Part shown: positions 1-8,422 of the stretch, piece by piece | Layout: every line of letters starts with the position of its first letter | Position numbering within the stretch: position 1 is the first letter of the stretch | Origin: Fictibacillus aquaticus | GTDB taxonomy: Bacteria; Bacillota; Bacilli; Bacillales; Fictibacillaceae | NCBI RefSeq assembly: GCF_002245695.1 | Contig: NZ_NOII01000001.1 | Location: 1,116,001-1,180,000, forward strand | Direction of reading: 5' to 3' | Length of the DNA: 64,000 nt | Notes under the pieces: model-generated | The model's database searches: none | Seen by the model: only the letters and a program-made list of their open reading frames with translations | What the model was told of the DNA's origin: nothing | Made by a program: the position numbers and the translations under genes

Positions 1-267
1 ATATCGCTTAAAAACAAGCTTGATTATTTCATTGGGGTAAACTATTTTTTTATGAATTGGCAATGTGATAAATAGTATTTCATAGGTTAAACCCTGAACG
101 GCTATCTCAAGCTTAAATCGGATAAAGAGGGCTGCAAAAATAAACATAGCGATAGCAAGCTGAAAATAAAACAACCATCCAGAAATATCACCCATGAAAA
201 TCGATGCAATGATAATAGTTAATAAAAAGACTAACGGTACTCTTTCCGTTTTTGCAGTGTAAACCAT
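1..267 (-). CDS. Small membrane protein, 3' end outside the window
   Basis: Partial gene running off the left edge: 89 codons open from an ATG at 267, preceded by AGGAGGG seven bases upstream. The visible protein starts MVYTAKTERVPLVFLL and holds two hydrophobic segments (about residues 11-27 and 31-47) followed by a soluble, beta-rich stretch ending LPIHKKIVYPNEIIKLVFKR. Two N-terminal helices plus a basic PH-like fold is common in small Bacillus membrane proteins of unknown role, so this is a description, not a function. The start is secure; the C-terminus cannot be seen. Confidence 0.7.
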   Translation of the reverse strand, partial: MVYTAKTERVPLVFLLTIIIASIFMGDISGWLFYFQLAIAMFIFAALFIRFKLEIAVQGLTYEILFITLPIHKKIVYPNEIIKLVFKRY

Positions 268-330
268 CCACCACCCTCCTTTTAGTAAATTTTAACATAA
301 GTCATTATTGAACTATTAACTTCTATTTAT

Positions 331-362
331 TAAAAAAGACGCGCAGATTCTATTATCTGCGC
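331..362 (-). terminator. Rho-independent terminator of the kinase-cheR operon
   Basis: Perfect 8-bp stem GCGCAGAT/ATCTGCGC (341-348 and 355-362) with a six-base loop, followed on the minus strand by GTCTTTTTTA. It lies just after the cheR stop codon. Confidence 0.85.
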
Positions 363-372
363 GCCTGTAAAA

Positions 373-1221
373 CTATTTTTTTTGATAAATCTTCACACAC
401 TCTGCAAAATCGTTATATTTTTCAGCGCAGTCAGCGAACTGCATCGACTCTTTATCCCCGAGGCCGAGAAACCCTTTTGGCGAAAGACTTTCATAAAACA
501 GATCGTGCACTTTATTTTGAAGGCCTACGGTGAAGTAAATCAAAACATTGCGGCAAAGAATCACGTGAAATTCGTTGAACGAATGATCTGTAACAAGATT
601 ATGCTGCGCGAAGCTGATTTGCTTTAGAATCGAAGGCTTCAAATAGGCAAATTGGCCATCCGCTGTGTAGTATTCGCTGAATGCCTGTGTCCCGCCCGCC
701 TGCATATAGTTTTTCGTATAGTTTCTCATCTTCGTAAGCGGGAAAATCCCCTTGCTCGCCTTCATTAGCACGGCTTCGTTCATGTCGGTAGCATACAATC
801 TCGTCTTATGGCTGAGGCCTTCCTCTTCCATTAAGATTGCCATCGAGTACGCTTCCTCCCCCGTCGCACACCCGGCATGCCAGATACGGATCTCAGGGTA
901 ATCGCGAAGCATAGGAATGACCCGTTCCCGGAAAACTTTGAAGAATTCCGGGTCACGAAACATCTCTGTCACGTTGATCGACAAGTCGTTGAGTATCTTC
1001 GTCATAAATGCCGGATCATGAAGCACTTTCTCAAGGACACGAGTAATGGTCGGAATGTGTTCAAGCTGCATCCTGTTTTTTATGCGTCTATGAACCGATG
1101 ACTGCATATACTCACGAAAATCAAAGCCTGATACACGGTATAACCCTTCAAGCAAAAGATCCATCTCTAACTTTTCTTTATAGCTCGTTTCTTCCTCTTC
1201 TAACTTCCATTGGTCCATCAT
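373..1221 (-). CDS. cheR: CheR-type protein-glutamate O-methyltransferase
   Basis: SAM-dependent methyltransferase of the CheR family, 282 aa, the usual length. The N-terminal helical region (about 20-85) contains FDFREYMQSSVHRRIKNR, and the catalytic domain holds the SAM-binding loop GCATGEEAYS (117-126) and the ILCRNVLIYF strand typical of the family. It follows the hybrid kinase at 1235-3979 with a 13-base gap, so the two form an operon. No cheB, chemoreceptor or other chemotaxis gene is visible, so the substrate is unknown; methylation of the partner kinase or of a distant receptor is inference. Start at the first of two consecutive ATG codons, weak GAGG site upstream. Confidence 0.9.
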   Translation of the reverse strand: MMDQWKLEEEETSYKEKLEMDLLLEGLYRVSGFDFREYMQSSVHRRIKNRMQLEHIPTITRVLEKVLHDPAFMTKILNDLSINVTEMFRDPEFFKVFRERVIPMLRDYPEIRIWHAGCATGEEAYSMAILMEEEGLSHKTRLYATDMNEAVLMKASKGIFPLTKMRNYTKNYMQAGGTQAFSEYYTADGQFAYLKPSILKQISFAQHNLVTDHSFNEFHVILCRNVLIYFTVGLQNKVHDLFYESLSPKGFLGLGDKESMQFADCAEKYNDFAECVKIYQKK

Positions 1222-1234
1222 CTCTGTTCAATCC

Positions 1235-3979
1235 TCACTTACTTTGCATCCAGACGTGCATACATGAAAATAACTGCTCGAGTTTGAGCGGCTTGCTGAT
1301 GTAATCAGACGCTCCTGCCTCAAGACACTTCTCACGATCGTTCTTCATCGCCTTTGCTGTCAGCGCAATGATCGGTATTTCTTTAAATTCATGCTGTGCA
1401 CGGATACGTTTCATCGTATCGTACCCGTCCATCTCCGGCATCATGATATCCATTAAAATGAGGTCAATTCCCTTTTTATTATCAAGAACCTCTAAACATT
1501 CAATCCCGTTGTTCGCCGTCAGGATCTTCATCCCTTTTTGCTCAAGAGCTGTTCTTAGCGCAAATATATTACGGTTATCATCATCGGTGATCAGCACCGT
1601 TTTCCCATAAAACACGCTGCCTTCACTGTCTTGCGGTTCATATGCTGCCGGCATTTCAATCGCCGCTGGCTGTTCAGATGTCCCAATCTCCTGCACCGGC
1701 GTCTCAAGAGCAACAGCTGCTTCTGCATATGCACCTTGGAACGTTTCAGCAGCAAAGCTTTCATCTGTAATACTCGGCAGGATGAGGGTAAACGTACTTC
1801 CCTTTCCTTCTTCACTATCTAACTTGAGGTGTCCGCCAAGCAATTTTGTGAACTCACTGCTGATAGAAAGCCCGAGGCCCGTTCCGCCAAACTTGCGGAT
1901 CGTTGCACCATCCGCCTGCTGGAAAGCTTCAAAGATTAAATCGTGCTTATCTTTCGGAATTCCGATCCCAGTATCGGTGATCGACAGCTCAAGCCAATAA
2001 TCTATACCCGCGTGCTTCATACCGCTCGCGACCTTTTTAATGGAAACAGACACCGATCCTTTTTCAGTGAACTTAAACGCATTTGATAATAAGTTCTTAA
2101 CAATTTGCTGGAAGCGCTTCTCGTCTGTCTGGAAAAGTACAGGAACATCGTGGTCGCTATGAATCTTAAAGTCGATCCCCTTCTGGTTGGCAACATGCGC
2201 GAAGTTTCGTTCCAGACTTGCAGGGAACTCGCTCATGTTCACTTCACTGAGCATAACCTCCAGCTTACCAGCTTCCACTTTGGAAAGATCCAATATATCA
2301 TTGATCAAATTCAGCAAGTCCTGGCCGGAGGAATGGATAACTCTAGCAAACTCTTTATCCTCTTCTGAAAGCGACTGGCTGCCGTTCTCTGCAAGCATCT
2401 CAGACAGGATAAGGATGCTGTTCAGCGGTGTGCGCAGTTCATGAGACATGTTCGCCAGGAATTCGGATTTATACTTCGAACCGAGCGTGAGCTGCTTCGC
2501 TTTCTCTTCCAGCTCCTGCTTGGCGATTTCAAGATCTTTCGATTTCTCCTCGGCTTCATGCGAGCGCGATTCAAGCTGCTCGTTAATCATCTGCAATTCT
2601 TCTGACTGCATCTGCAGCTCTTCTGACTGCGTTTGAAGCTCTTCTGATTGTGCCTGCAGCTCTTCGGTCATTGCTTGAGATTCGGTCAGCAATCTCGAAA
2701 TCTCCATCCGGTCGATCACACGGTTGATCGTCATACCGAACGTTTCAACAACTTCTTTTATAAAGTTTAATTGCAGCTTACTGTATTCCTTCAGGCTTGC
2801 AAGCTCTATGACCGCGATCACTTCATCTTCATGCAGCACAGGCGCGATCAATATGCTCCTCGGCTTCACTTCACCTAAACCAGATGAGATGAGCTCATAA
2901 TCGTCCTCAATTTTGCTGATCACATGAAGTCGTTTTTCAAGTGCACATTGGCCGATCATGCCTTGTCCAAGGATAAAGCTATTTCTGCCAATATCATCTG
3001 CCGAACCTGCAAAAGAAGCTTTTTTAACAAAAACAGCACTGCTGTCTTTTCCTTCTCGTATGTAAAAAGCGCCGAGTGAAGACTGTGTCATTTGAGCTAC
3101 AGATGAAAGAACTGTCTCTGCAAGGTTTTCAACGGATGCAATGCCTTGGTTCTTGCTTACTACGTCTGTCACACTTCTCTGCAGCCAGTCGCGGTCCTCA
3201 AACGTATCTAGAAGTTCATTTGTCGCTTCGCCTAAATCTCTGATCTCATCATTCGACTTCACATGAATACGTTCGGTCAAGTCACCGCCAGTCGCCATCG
3301 CGCGTATTGTTCCGACAACTGCTCTGATTGTTTTAATGATGGAGCCCGAGATGAAATACGCGAGCGTGAACGAAGTGATGATCACAAAAGCGAGCAAGCT
3401 GTACAGACCGATATCCAAATAATTGTTCTGCTCGTTCAGCTTTTCTGCCCGTTTCTCTGTGAGTGCTTTCTCATCATCACGGAATGAATCGAATTGCTGC
3501 AGCACCTGTTCAATCTCTTTCTTGCCTGGATCTTCTTTAAAGAAGCGCTGAATGCCTTCTGAATCATTCTGCTGCCGCAGCTTAATCGACGGCTCAGCTG
3601 CTACTCCGATCCATTTCTCAATGTTTTGATTAATGGCAGATATATCTCTTTGCTGTTTAGGATTATCGGCCATCAGCTCGTTCAGTTTTTCGAAATCTTT
3701 GTACCATTGTGCACGTGCCTCGTTATAAGGCTGAAGATAGTTTTCATCTCCCGTGATGACATAACCCCTCTGCCCGGTCTCCATCTTAAGCAGATCTTTT
3801 TCAATCTGGCTTGTTAGATCTCTCACCGTAATATCATGGTTGATGATAAAGTTCCGTTCCTTCTGCATCGTTTCGAGCTGGTTATTGACGGCCAGAATCG
3901 CAACGATCAAACAAACAATAATCACGACATAGCCCGTCACAATTTTTTCGCGAATCCCAAAACGTATTCTATTTTTCAT
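1235..3979 (-). CDS. Hybrid sensor histidine kinase (CHASE3-HAMP-GAF-HisKA-HATPase-REC)
   Basis: 914-aa membrane hybrid kinase. Order: transmembrane helix 13-31; extracellular CHASE3-like four-helix sensor about 33-185; second transmembrane helix about 190-212; HAMP about 213-265; GAF about 275-425; a coiled coil with repeated EELQxQS heptads (439-470); HisKA with phospho-acceptor His513 in MSHELRTPLN; HATPase with DTGIGIP and GGTGLGLSIS boxes; linker; C-terminal receiver 792-914 with acidic pocket Asp799-801, phospho-acceptor Asp844 and Lys896. All residues needed for autophosphorylation and intramolecular transfer are present. No output domain exists, so the signal must leave by another route, perhaps the CheR encoded just downstream. 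Ligand unknown. Confidence 0.93.
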   Translation of the reverse strand: MKNRIRFGIREKIVTGYVVIIVCLIVAILAVNNQLETMQKERNFIINHDITVRDLTSQIEKDLLKMETGQRGYVITGDENYLQPYNEARAQWYKDFEKLNELMADNPKQQRDISAINQNIEKWIGVAAEPSIKLRQQNDSEGIQRFFKEDPGKKEIEQVLQQFDSFRDDEKALTEKRAEKLNEQNNYLDIGLYSLLAFVIITSFTLAYFISGSIIKTIRAVVGTIRAMATGGDLTERIHVKSNDEIRDLGEATNELLDTFEDRDWLQRSVTDVVSKNQGIASVENLAETVLSSVAQMTQSSLGAFYIREGKDSSAVFVKKASFAGSADDIGRNSFILGQGMIGQCALEKRLHVISKIEDDYELISSGLGEVKPRSILIAPVLHEDEVIAVIELASLKEYSKLQLNFIKEVVETFGMTINRVIDRMEISRLLTESQAMTEELQAQSEELQTQSEELQMQSEELQMINEQLESRSHEAEEKSKDLEIAKQELEEKAKQLTLGSKYKSEFLANMSHELRTPLNSILILSEMLAENGSQSLSEEDKEFARVIHSSGQDLLNLINDILDLSKVEAGKLEVMLSEVNMSEFPASLERNFAHVANQKGIDFKIHSDHDVPVLFQTDEKRFQQIVKNLLSNAFKFTEKGSVSVSIKKVASGMKHAGIDYWLELSITDTGIGIPKDKHDLIFEAFQQADGATIRKFGGTGLGLSISSEFTKLLGGHLKLDSEEGKGSTFTLILPSITDESFAAETFQGAYAEAAVALETPVQEIGTSEQPAAIEMPAAYEPQDSEGSVFYGKTVLITDDDNRNIFALRTALEQKGMKILTANNGIECLEVLDNKKGIDLILMDIMMPEMDGYDTMKRIRAQHEFKEIPIIALTAKAMKNDREKCLEAGASDYISKPLKLEQLFSCMHVWMQSK

Positions 3980-4040
3980 AATTCATCCTGCCTTTACAAA
4001 AATCGTTATTACCTCATTATAGTCCTATTATTCCTAGTTA

Positions 4041-4063
4041 GATAGTTTGAGCTTAGTACGAAT
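4041..4063 (-). promoter_or_regulatory. Conserved upstream element shared with the STAS gene
   Basis: The 12 bases GATAGTTTGAGC (4041-4052 on the plus strand) and the following TTAGTACGAAT are nearly repeated at 41118-41140, upstream of the STAS gene. Here the element lies about 60 bases before the hybrid kinase start. It may be a shared promoter or operator, but no standard -35/-10 pair is obvious. Confidence 0.35.
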
Positions 4064-4157
4064 GTGCTAGACGTCCATTTTAGTAAGTACAAGCTTCAAC
4101 AATGGGATAAGCTGCATAAATTAATCATGAATAGTATAAAAGGAGGAGCAATATTTA

Positions 4158-4562
4158 ATGAATGATAGACAAATGTTTAACCCGTATGGCCAGTATGGAG
4201 GACAGCAGTATCCGGGTCAGTATGGCCAGCAATTTGGCGGACCTCCTGGACCACCTCCAGGTCCGCCTGAGGAAGATACTCCTCAGTACGGCCCGCCGCA
4301 GCAGTTTTCTCAGTCTCAAGTACCACAATCATTTTTCACTGCCCCGCCTGCCTCTCCGCAGCAGATCCGGTCTATGATGTGCCGCTGCTTAGGAAGATGG
4401 GGACTTATGGGATTGCGGTCTCAAGGTCCTTTTGGAAGAGACTTCTGGTTCTACCCTTCTGAGATCCGCATCAACTCTGTATCTGGCTACATTTGGCGCG
4501 GCAACCGAGCGCAAAGAGTCCGCTACAACTATAACCAGATTCGTAACTTTATGTGCTTCTGA
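4158..4562 (+). CDS. Pro/Gly/Gln-rich small protein, function unknown
   Basis: 134 aa with an AGGAGG site nine bases before the ATG. Residues 1-65 are low complexity, rich in Pro, Gly, Gln and Tyr with a run of PPGPPPGPP; residues 70-134 are a folded-looking basic domain with MMCRCLG, FGRDFWFYP and SVSGYIWRG. No signal peptide or transmembrane segment. The composition resembles some spore coat or crust proteins, and CATAAATTA (4114-4122) before the gene fits a SigK -10 box, but no matching -35 is clear, so spore association is only a guess. Followed by a strong terminator. Confidence 0.75.
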   Translation: MNDRQMFNPYGQYGGQQYPGQYGQQFGGPPGPPPGPPEEDTPQYGPPQQFSQSQVPQSFFTAPPASPQQIRSMMCRCLGRWGLMGLRSQGPFGRDFWFYPSEIRINSVSGYIWRGNRAQRVRYNYNQIRNFMCF

Positions 4563-4572
4563 TGAAGTTACC

Positions 4573-4621
4573 AAAAAAGCTGCCGAGAGAGTCCTTTAAG
4601 ACCATCTTAGGCAGCTTTTTT
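4573..4621. terminator. Bidirectional terminator
   Basis: Inverted repeat AAAAAAGCTGCC/GGCAGCTTTTTT (4573-4584 and 4610-4621) with a 25-base loop, between the convergent genes at 4158 and 4631. A- and T-runs on both sides allow it to work on both strands. Confidence 0.8.
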
Positions 4622-4630
4622 ATAATGGGA

Positions 4631-5899
4631 TCACACATCACGAATAGGTTGTTTTTCCTTGCTTTCCTCATTAATTAATAGAACTCCTAACAATCCCAGC
4701 AATGAAAACAGAGCAGGAATGATAAAACCATAATGATAGCCGATGTTTATTGACGATTGCGGAAATAGATCAAGCACACTTCCGAAAAAACTCGGCAGCA
4801 AAACCGCGCTTAGAAATCCACCCATGTTGGCAAATCCCGAAACGACGCCCACCTCTTCAATACGAAAGGATTTTCGGACGACGGCGAATGTCAAGGAGCT
4901 TGCCCCATTTCCAAATCCAATGATCAGCAGCAATAAGATTACCATGCTGAATGAAGGTTTCACACCTGCTGCAAATAATCCTATCCAGCTGAAAAACACA
5001 ATTAAATGTATGATGGTGTATGTTCTTTTTATCGAATCCAAACGGCTTGTAATCCAGCTGATTAACGGACCTCCTATCATCGCTCCAAGAAGGCCGTACA
5101 TGATCAGCTGGCTTGCTTCTGAACGTGACAAATCAAATACTTGGATGCCATATGGAACGCCCCAAGATCCGATAAACCCTACATACGTTCCAACCACACC
5201 AAAGTGGCAAAGGAATGTGGCCCATGCTTGGCGGGCTGTGAATACTCTGCGGAGAATGACCCAGACATTTTCACGTTTTTTAGTGGCAGCTTTCTTTGCT
5301 TTTGATTCTTCCTCTTTAAACTTTTCTTTAGGTGTTACAACTAGAGTGGTGTATAGGAGATAGGATATTAACAGCAGTACAATTCCCATCGTAAGAAACG
5401 GCGTTCTCCAGCCTGTACTTTGAATCCATAAAGAAAATGGCAGCGTGGCTGACAAAGATCCAAGACTCGCTACCATGGAAACGACTCCGATCAATCCTAC
5501 GAATTCATGTACCTTGAACCATCGGCTTAAAATGAGGACCACGTTAACAAAAATCATCGAATCACCTATACCTACTAAAAAACGCGAAAAAATCAGCACA
5601 TACTCATTCGGAGCATAACTGAACATAAGGCTCCCCAGTCCATTAAGGAGTGTGCCGATGATTAGAAAGCGATTTGGTCCATATCTGTCAGATAGCAGCC
5701 CTACTGGAATCTGCAATCCGGCATAAGCCAAAAATTGAATGCTGCTCAAAAGGCCGATGACCGCAGCCGAAACTTTGAAATCATGCATTAATTGGTCTGT
5801 AATAAGACCTGGCGCGGTTCTCTGGCTCACAATCAAAAAGTAAGCCAGTAAGACGGTTCCAAAAACGATCCATCTGTAGCCGCTTTCCTGTTTGTTCAT
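4631..5899 (-). CDS. MFS transporter
   Basis: 422 aa with about 12 predicted transmembrane helices and a long charged central cytoplasmic loop (about residues 195-215, rich in Lys and Glu), the layout of major facilitator proteins. Motif A is visible as GLLSDRYGPNRF after helix 2. Substrate not recognisable; the architecture is closer to nitrate/sugar-acid type porters than to the drug exporter at 9050. RBS AAGGACC before the ATG. It stands alone, convergent with the Pro-rich gene. Confidence 0.85.
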   Translation of the reverse strand: MNKQESGYRWIVFGTVLLAYFLIVSQRTAPGLITDQLMHDFKVSAAVIGLLSSIQFLAYAGLQIPVGLLSDRYGPNRFLIIGTLLNGLGSLMFSYAPNEYVLIFSRFLVGIGDSMIFVNVVLILSRWFKVHEFVGLIGVVSMVASLGSLSATLPFSLWIQSTGWRTPFLTMGIVLLLISYLLYTTLVVTPKEKFKEEESKAKKAATKKRENVWVILRRVFTARQAWATFLCHFGVVGTYVGFIGSWGVPYGIQVFDLSRSEASQLIMYGLLGAMIGGPLISWITSRLDSIKRTYTIIHLIVFFSWIGLFAAGVKPSFSMVILLLLIIGFGNGASSLTFAVVRKSFRIEEVGVVSGFANMGGFLSAVLLPSFFGSVLDLFPQSSINIGYHYGFIIPALFSLLGLLGVLLINEESKEKQPIRDV

Positions 5900-6048
5900 C
5901 TTGATGGTCCTTTCTTATAAGATACTGATTACTATATAATGGCATAATCCATTTATTTCGGGTACTAAAAGGACTTCACTTTCTTATTAAAGTTTTGACT
6001 AGAAATTCAAGCATTAACCATGTCTAAGCCTTAACAGGAAAAAGAGAA

Positions 6049-6077
6049 AGGCGTACCGAGTGGATAACGGTACGCCT
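6049..6077 (-). terminator. Terminator after the acetyltransferase gene
   Basis: Perfect 10-bp stem AGGCGTACCG/CGGTACGCCT with a nine-base loop; followed on the minus strand by TTTCTCTTTTTCC. Confidence 0.75.
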
Positions 6078-6129
6078 AAAGTATTGCAATAAATTTTCTC
6101 GCATCCTAAACCTTTAGTTAAGTTTGTGT

Positions 6130-6687
6130 TTAATCATTTGGATTAACGATTGCCAGATGTACGTGATCTTCCCACTGTCCATTAATCTTTACGTTTTTCC
6201 TGTTATATCCTTCTCTTTCGAAACCTGCTTTTTCGAGTACACGGAGCGATCCCATGTTATGAGGCATCACTCCCGCTTCGAGCCGATGCAGTTTAAGCTC
6301 ATTAAATCCATAGTCTATAATCAGTTTCAGCGCTTCTGTCATTAAGCCTTTTCCGTTATGCTTTTCATCTAAAGCATAGCCAGTAAACGCACTTTGAATG
6401 GAGCCGCGCATGACCGCAAACAGATTAATCGTGCCGATCAGCGAGCCGTCGTCATTCTTAAAAATGCCAAAGAAATAGTCCTCATCCTTTTCGGCGGATT
6501 CTCCATAAGAAGCTATCCTTTCCTTTGTTCCTTCAAGCGTATAAAACTCACTTTTCCGCTCCGCTGAAGTCTTTTCAAAGAATGCTTTATTTTCTAATTG
6601 TAGATGAAGCATAGCCTCCGCATCTTCAACCGTTAGAAAGCGAATATGGACCGTACCGCTTTTTAATTCCGATTTTTGTATACTCAT
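6130..6687 (-). CDS. GNAT-family N-acetyltransferase (RimJ/RimL type)
   Basis: 185 aa read from the ATG at 6687 with GGGGGC nine bases upstream; an in-frame extension further upstream overlaps the next gene and is not used. Features of RimJ/RimL-like acetyltransferases: VHIRFLTVEDAEAMLHL at the N-terminus, the acetyl-CoA loop region GYALDEKHNGKGLMTEAL, and LHRLEAGVMPHNMGSLRVLEKAGF. Such enzymes acetylate N-terminal amines of proteins or small amines; the actual acceptor is unknown. Probably co-transcribed with the SnoaL-like gene upstream (61-base gap). Confidence 0.85.
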   Translation of the reverse strand: MSIQKSELKSGTVHIRFLTVEDAEAMLHLQLENKAFFEKTSAERKSEFYTLEGTKERIASYGESAEKDEDYFFGIFKNDDGSLIGTINLFAVMRGSIQSAFTGYALDEKHNGKGLMTEALKLIIDYGFNELKLHRLEAGVMPHNMGSLRVLEKAGFEREGYNRKNVKINGQWEDHVHLAIVNPND

Positions 6688-6748
6688 GATGACGCCCCCT
6701 TTTATATCTATTTCAGTGTTCACAGGTTGAATTCCTGCTTGTCTTGTA

Positions 6749-7126
6749 TTATCTTTCCAGTTCAATATATTCCCGCAGCAGCTTCCACTCGCTGTTTTCT
6801 TTTCTCCAAACAAACATGCATTGCGCAGCATATGGTGTCCCCTTAATGACATTCGTTTCTCTTCCAAAAACGATAACTTCTTCCCCGTTTTTCCGTTCTG
6901 TGATAGAAAGGATCTCAAAACTTTTCTCTGCGTCATCCATTTGTTTAAGAACCGCGTACAGGTCATAGTCATAACCATACGGATCGGGCCGTTCTATATC
7001 GGAATGCGCCCAATAACCAGTAAAGTCATCGGACATAAAGCTTTTGATTTTATCGCTATTTTTGCTGATGAATCCTTCGTTCCAACTCTTGAAGTAGTCT
7101 TCAAGCACTTCCTCTATCTGCTTCAT
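6749..7126 (-). CDS. SnoaL/DUF4440-like small protein
   Basis: 125 aa with the NTF2-like fold pattern: N-terminal helix with VLEDYFKSWNEG, then alternating strands ending FVWRKENSEWKLLREYIE, typical of SnoaL or DUF4440 proteins. These bind small hydrophobic ligands or act as isomerase-like enzymes; no catalytic residues can be assigned here. RBS GGGAC before the ATG. Likely first gene of a two-gene unit with the GNAT. Confidence 0.75.
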   Translation of the reverse strand: MKQIEEVLEDYFKSWNEGFISKNSDKIKSFMSDDFTGYWAHSDIERPDPYGYDYDLYAVLKQMDDAEKSFEILSITERKNGEEVIVFGRETNVIKGTPYAAQCMFVWRKENSEWKLLREYIELER

Positions 7127-7165
7127 TTAAAGTCCCGCCCTATTAAATTACTTATGGTAACATTA

Positions 7166-7387
7166 TTACTTATTCTTTATCGCTTCTACTATCATTAGTG
7201 TGCAAACAAACATTGTTCCGCATAGAAAAATAATGGCCATTGTTAAAAACATTATCCCGTTGTATACAACACCAGCGTTAACTAACCCATCTGATCCGTT
7301 ATCATATAAAGAAGCCATGACAAATTTAAAGATGATTCCAATCACTATTGTCCAAATTCCATATGCTATTTTTTTAAAACTTGCCAT
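7166..7387 (-). CDS. Small two-helix membrane protein
   Basis: 73 aa, two predicted transmembrane helices (about 8-27 and 42-68) joined by a short loop with LYDNGSDG. Strong GGAAGG site ten bases before the ATG, and the reading frame ends before the next gene. No family recognised. Confidence 0.65.
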   Translation of the reverse strand: MASFKKIAYGIWTIVIGIIFKFVMASLYDNGSDGLVNAGVVYNGIMFLTMAIIFLCGTMFVCTLMIVEAIKNK

Positions 7388-7467
7388 AAACCTTACCTTC
7401 CTTTCAAACTAAAATTCTATTTCGACAAAAATTTTCCATTTCCTGCTGTAACCACCCATTGAAACAA

Positions 7468-7491
7468 CAAGCCGCCTGTTTAGGCGGCTTG
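7468..7491 (-). terminator. Terminator of the sigma/anti-sigma operon
   Basis: Perfect 9-bp stem CAAGCCGCC/GGCGGCTTG with loop TGTTTA, eleven bases after the 7502 stop; T-tract is weak (TTGTTTC). Confidence 0.7.
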
Positions 7492-7501
7492 CTACAAAGT
7501 T

Positions 7502-8422
7502 TTAATTTTTAAAAACCTGTGTTCTTTCACCATCAATAATTAGCATCCATGTTCCCTTTTCAGGGAGCTCTATTTTACCATCGTATTGATAAATAACTTG
7601 TGAGCTGTCATCATCTGTAAAAGTATCTGTGCGCTTAAACCGCTCCTCTTTTATTAGCTTTCCTTCTTTGTTCATTAATTGAACCATGATTTCTTTCTTT
7701 TTCTTCGTACTCTCAATAGATAGTTTAAAGTCTTTACCTGTTGCCATTTCTTTAGGCGAGGTATCTAATGTGTAGTGTTTTGTTTGAGGGAACGGCGGCA
7801 GCACATTGAACTGGAATTCTCCATGCAACTTATCATCCACAAAAAATGATAGCTTCCACTCTCCATCTGTTGGGAAAGGAGCAAACCGAGTGGGTGCATG
7901 TGCATCATCGTCTGAAATAGCACCACCTAACGTCCCTTCAGACAGAACTAACTCCTCTCCGTAACGATTCGTGCCTTTAATCTTAAATCCTTTCCCTGCT
8001 AATTTTTCTGGATCTCCCCAAAAATAGACCATTACTTTAGCTCCGCGCCGCTTATCTTTCGCAACAAAGTTCATCCCATCTAAAAATGCCACTTTATTCG
8101 GGACACCGATTACTTTTTGACCATTTTCCAGTTCAAACCGCTCTCCGTCTGGTGTATGAAACTCGATTTGTTTCTTGGTCTCTGTACCACTTGTTGAACT
8201 CCAATATTTCAGGTTCGGAAACTCTGAAGCAACGAGAATAAATATGACAATCATAATAGCTGCACTTGAAAGAATCGGCATGAATAATGGTGATCTCTCC
8301 TTCATACGACCAGAGTTTCTCTTGTCTCTTATTGCAGTCAGCACTCTCTGTTTTTGAACATCACTTAACGAATATTTAGAAAGGCTTTTAAGTTCATCCT
8401 GAATAGTTTGAGTATCTTTCAT
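7502..8422 (-). CDS. Putative membrane anti-sigma factor / DUF4871-like protein
   Basis: 306 aa: a cytoplasmic N-terminus of about 45 residues (LSDVQKQRVLTAIRDKR), one transmembrane helix (about 48-66) and a long extracellular beta-rich domain with FWGDPEKLAGKGFKIKGTNR and FAPFPTDGEWKLSFFVDDK. The layout and its position, overlapping the 3' end of the ECF sigma gene by 29 bases, are those of an anti-sigma factor that holds its sigma at the membrane. No zinc anti-sigma HxxxCxxC motif is present. The extracellular part resembles DUF4871-type Bacillus proteins from memory. Function inferred from context. Confidence 0.7.
   Translation of the reverse strand: MKDTQTIQDELKSLSKYSLSDVQKQRVLTAIRDKRNSGRMKERSPLFMPILSSAAIMIVIFILVASEFPNLKYWSSTSGTETKKQIEFHTPDGERFELENGQKVIGVPNKVAFLDGMNFVAKDKRRGAKVMVYFWGDPEKLAGKGFKIKGTNRYGEELVLSEGTLGGAISDDDAHAPTRFAPFPTDGEWKLSFFVDDKLHGEFQFNVLPPFPQTKHYTLDTSPKEMATGKDFKLSIESTKKKKEIMVQLMNKEGKLIKEERFKRTDTFTDDDSSQVIYQYDGKIELPEKGTWMLIIDGERTQVFKN

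Noticed and set aside
2560-2660. Tandem DNA repeat of 21 bases
   Set aside because: It is the coding sequence of the EELQxQS coiled-coil heptads in the hybrid kinase, not an intergenic array.
6688-6978. 5' extension of the GNAT gene at 6130 by 97 codons
   Set aside because: The extension overlaps the SnoaL-like gene in another frame and lacks an RBS, while the inner ATG has one.
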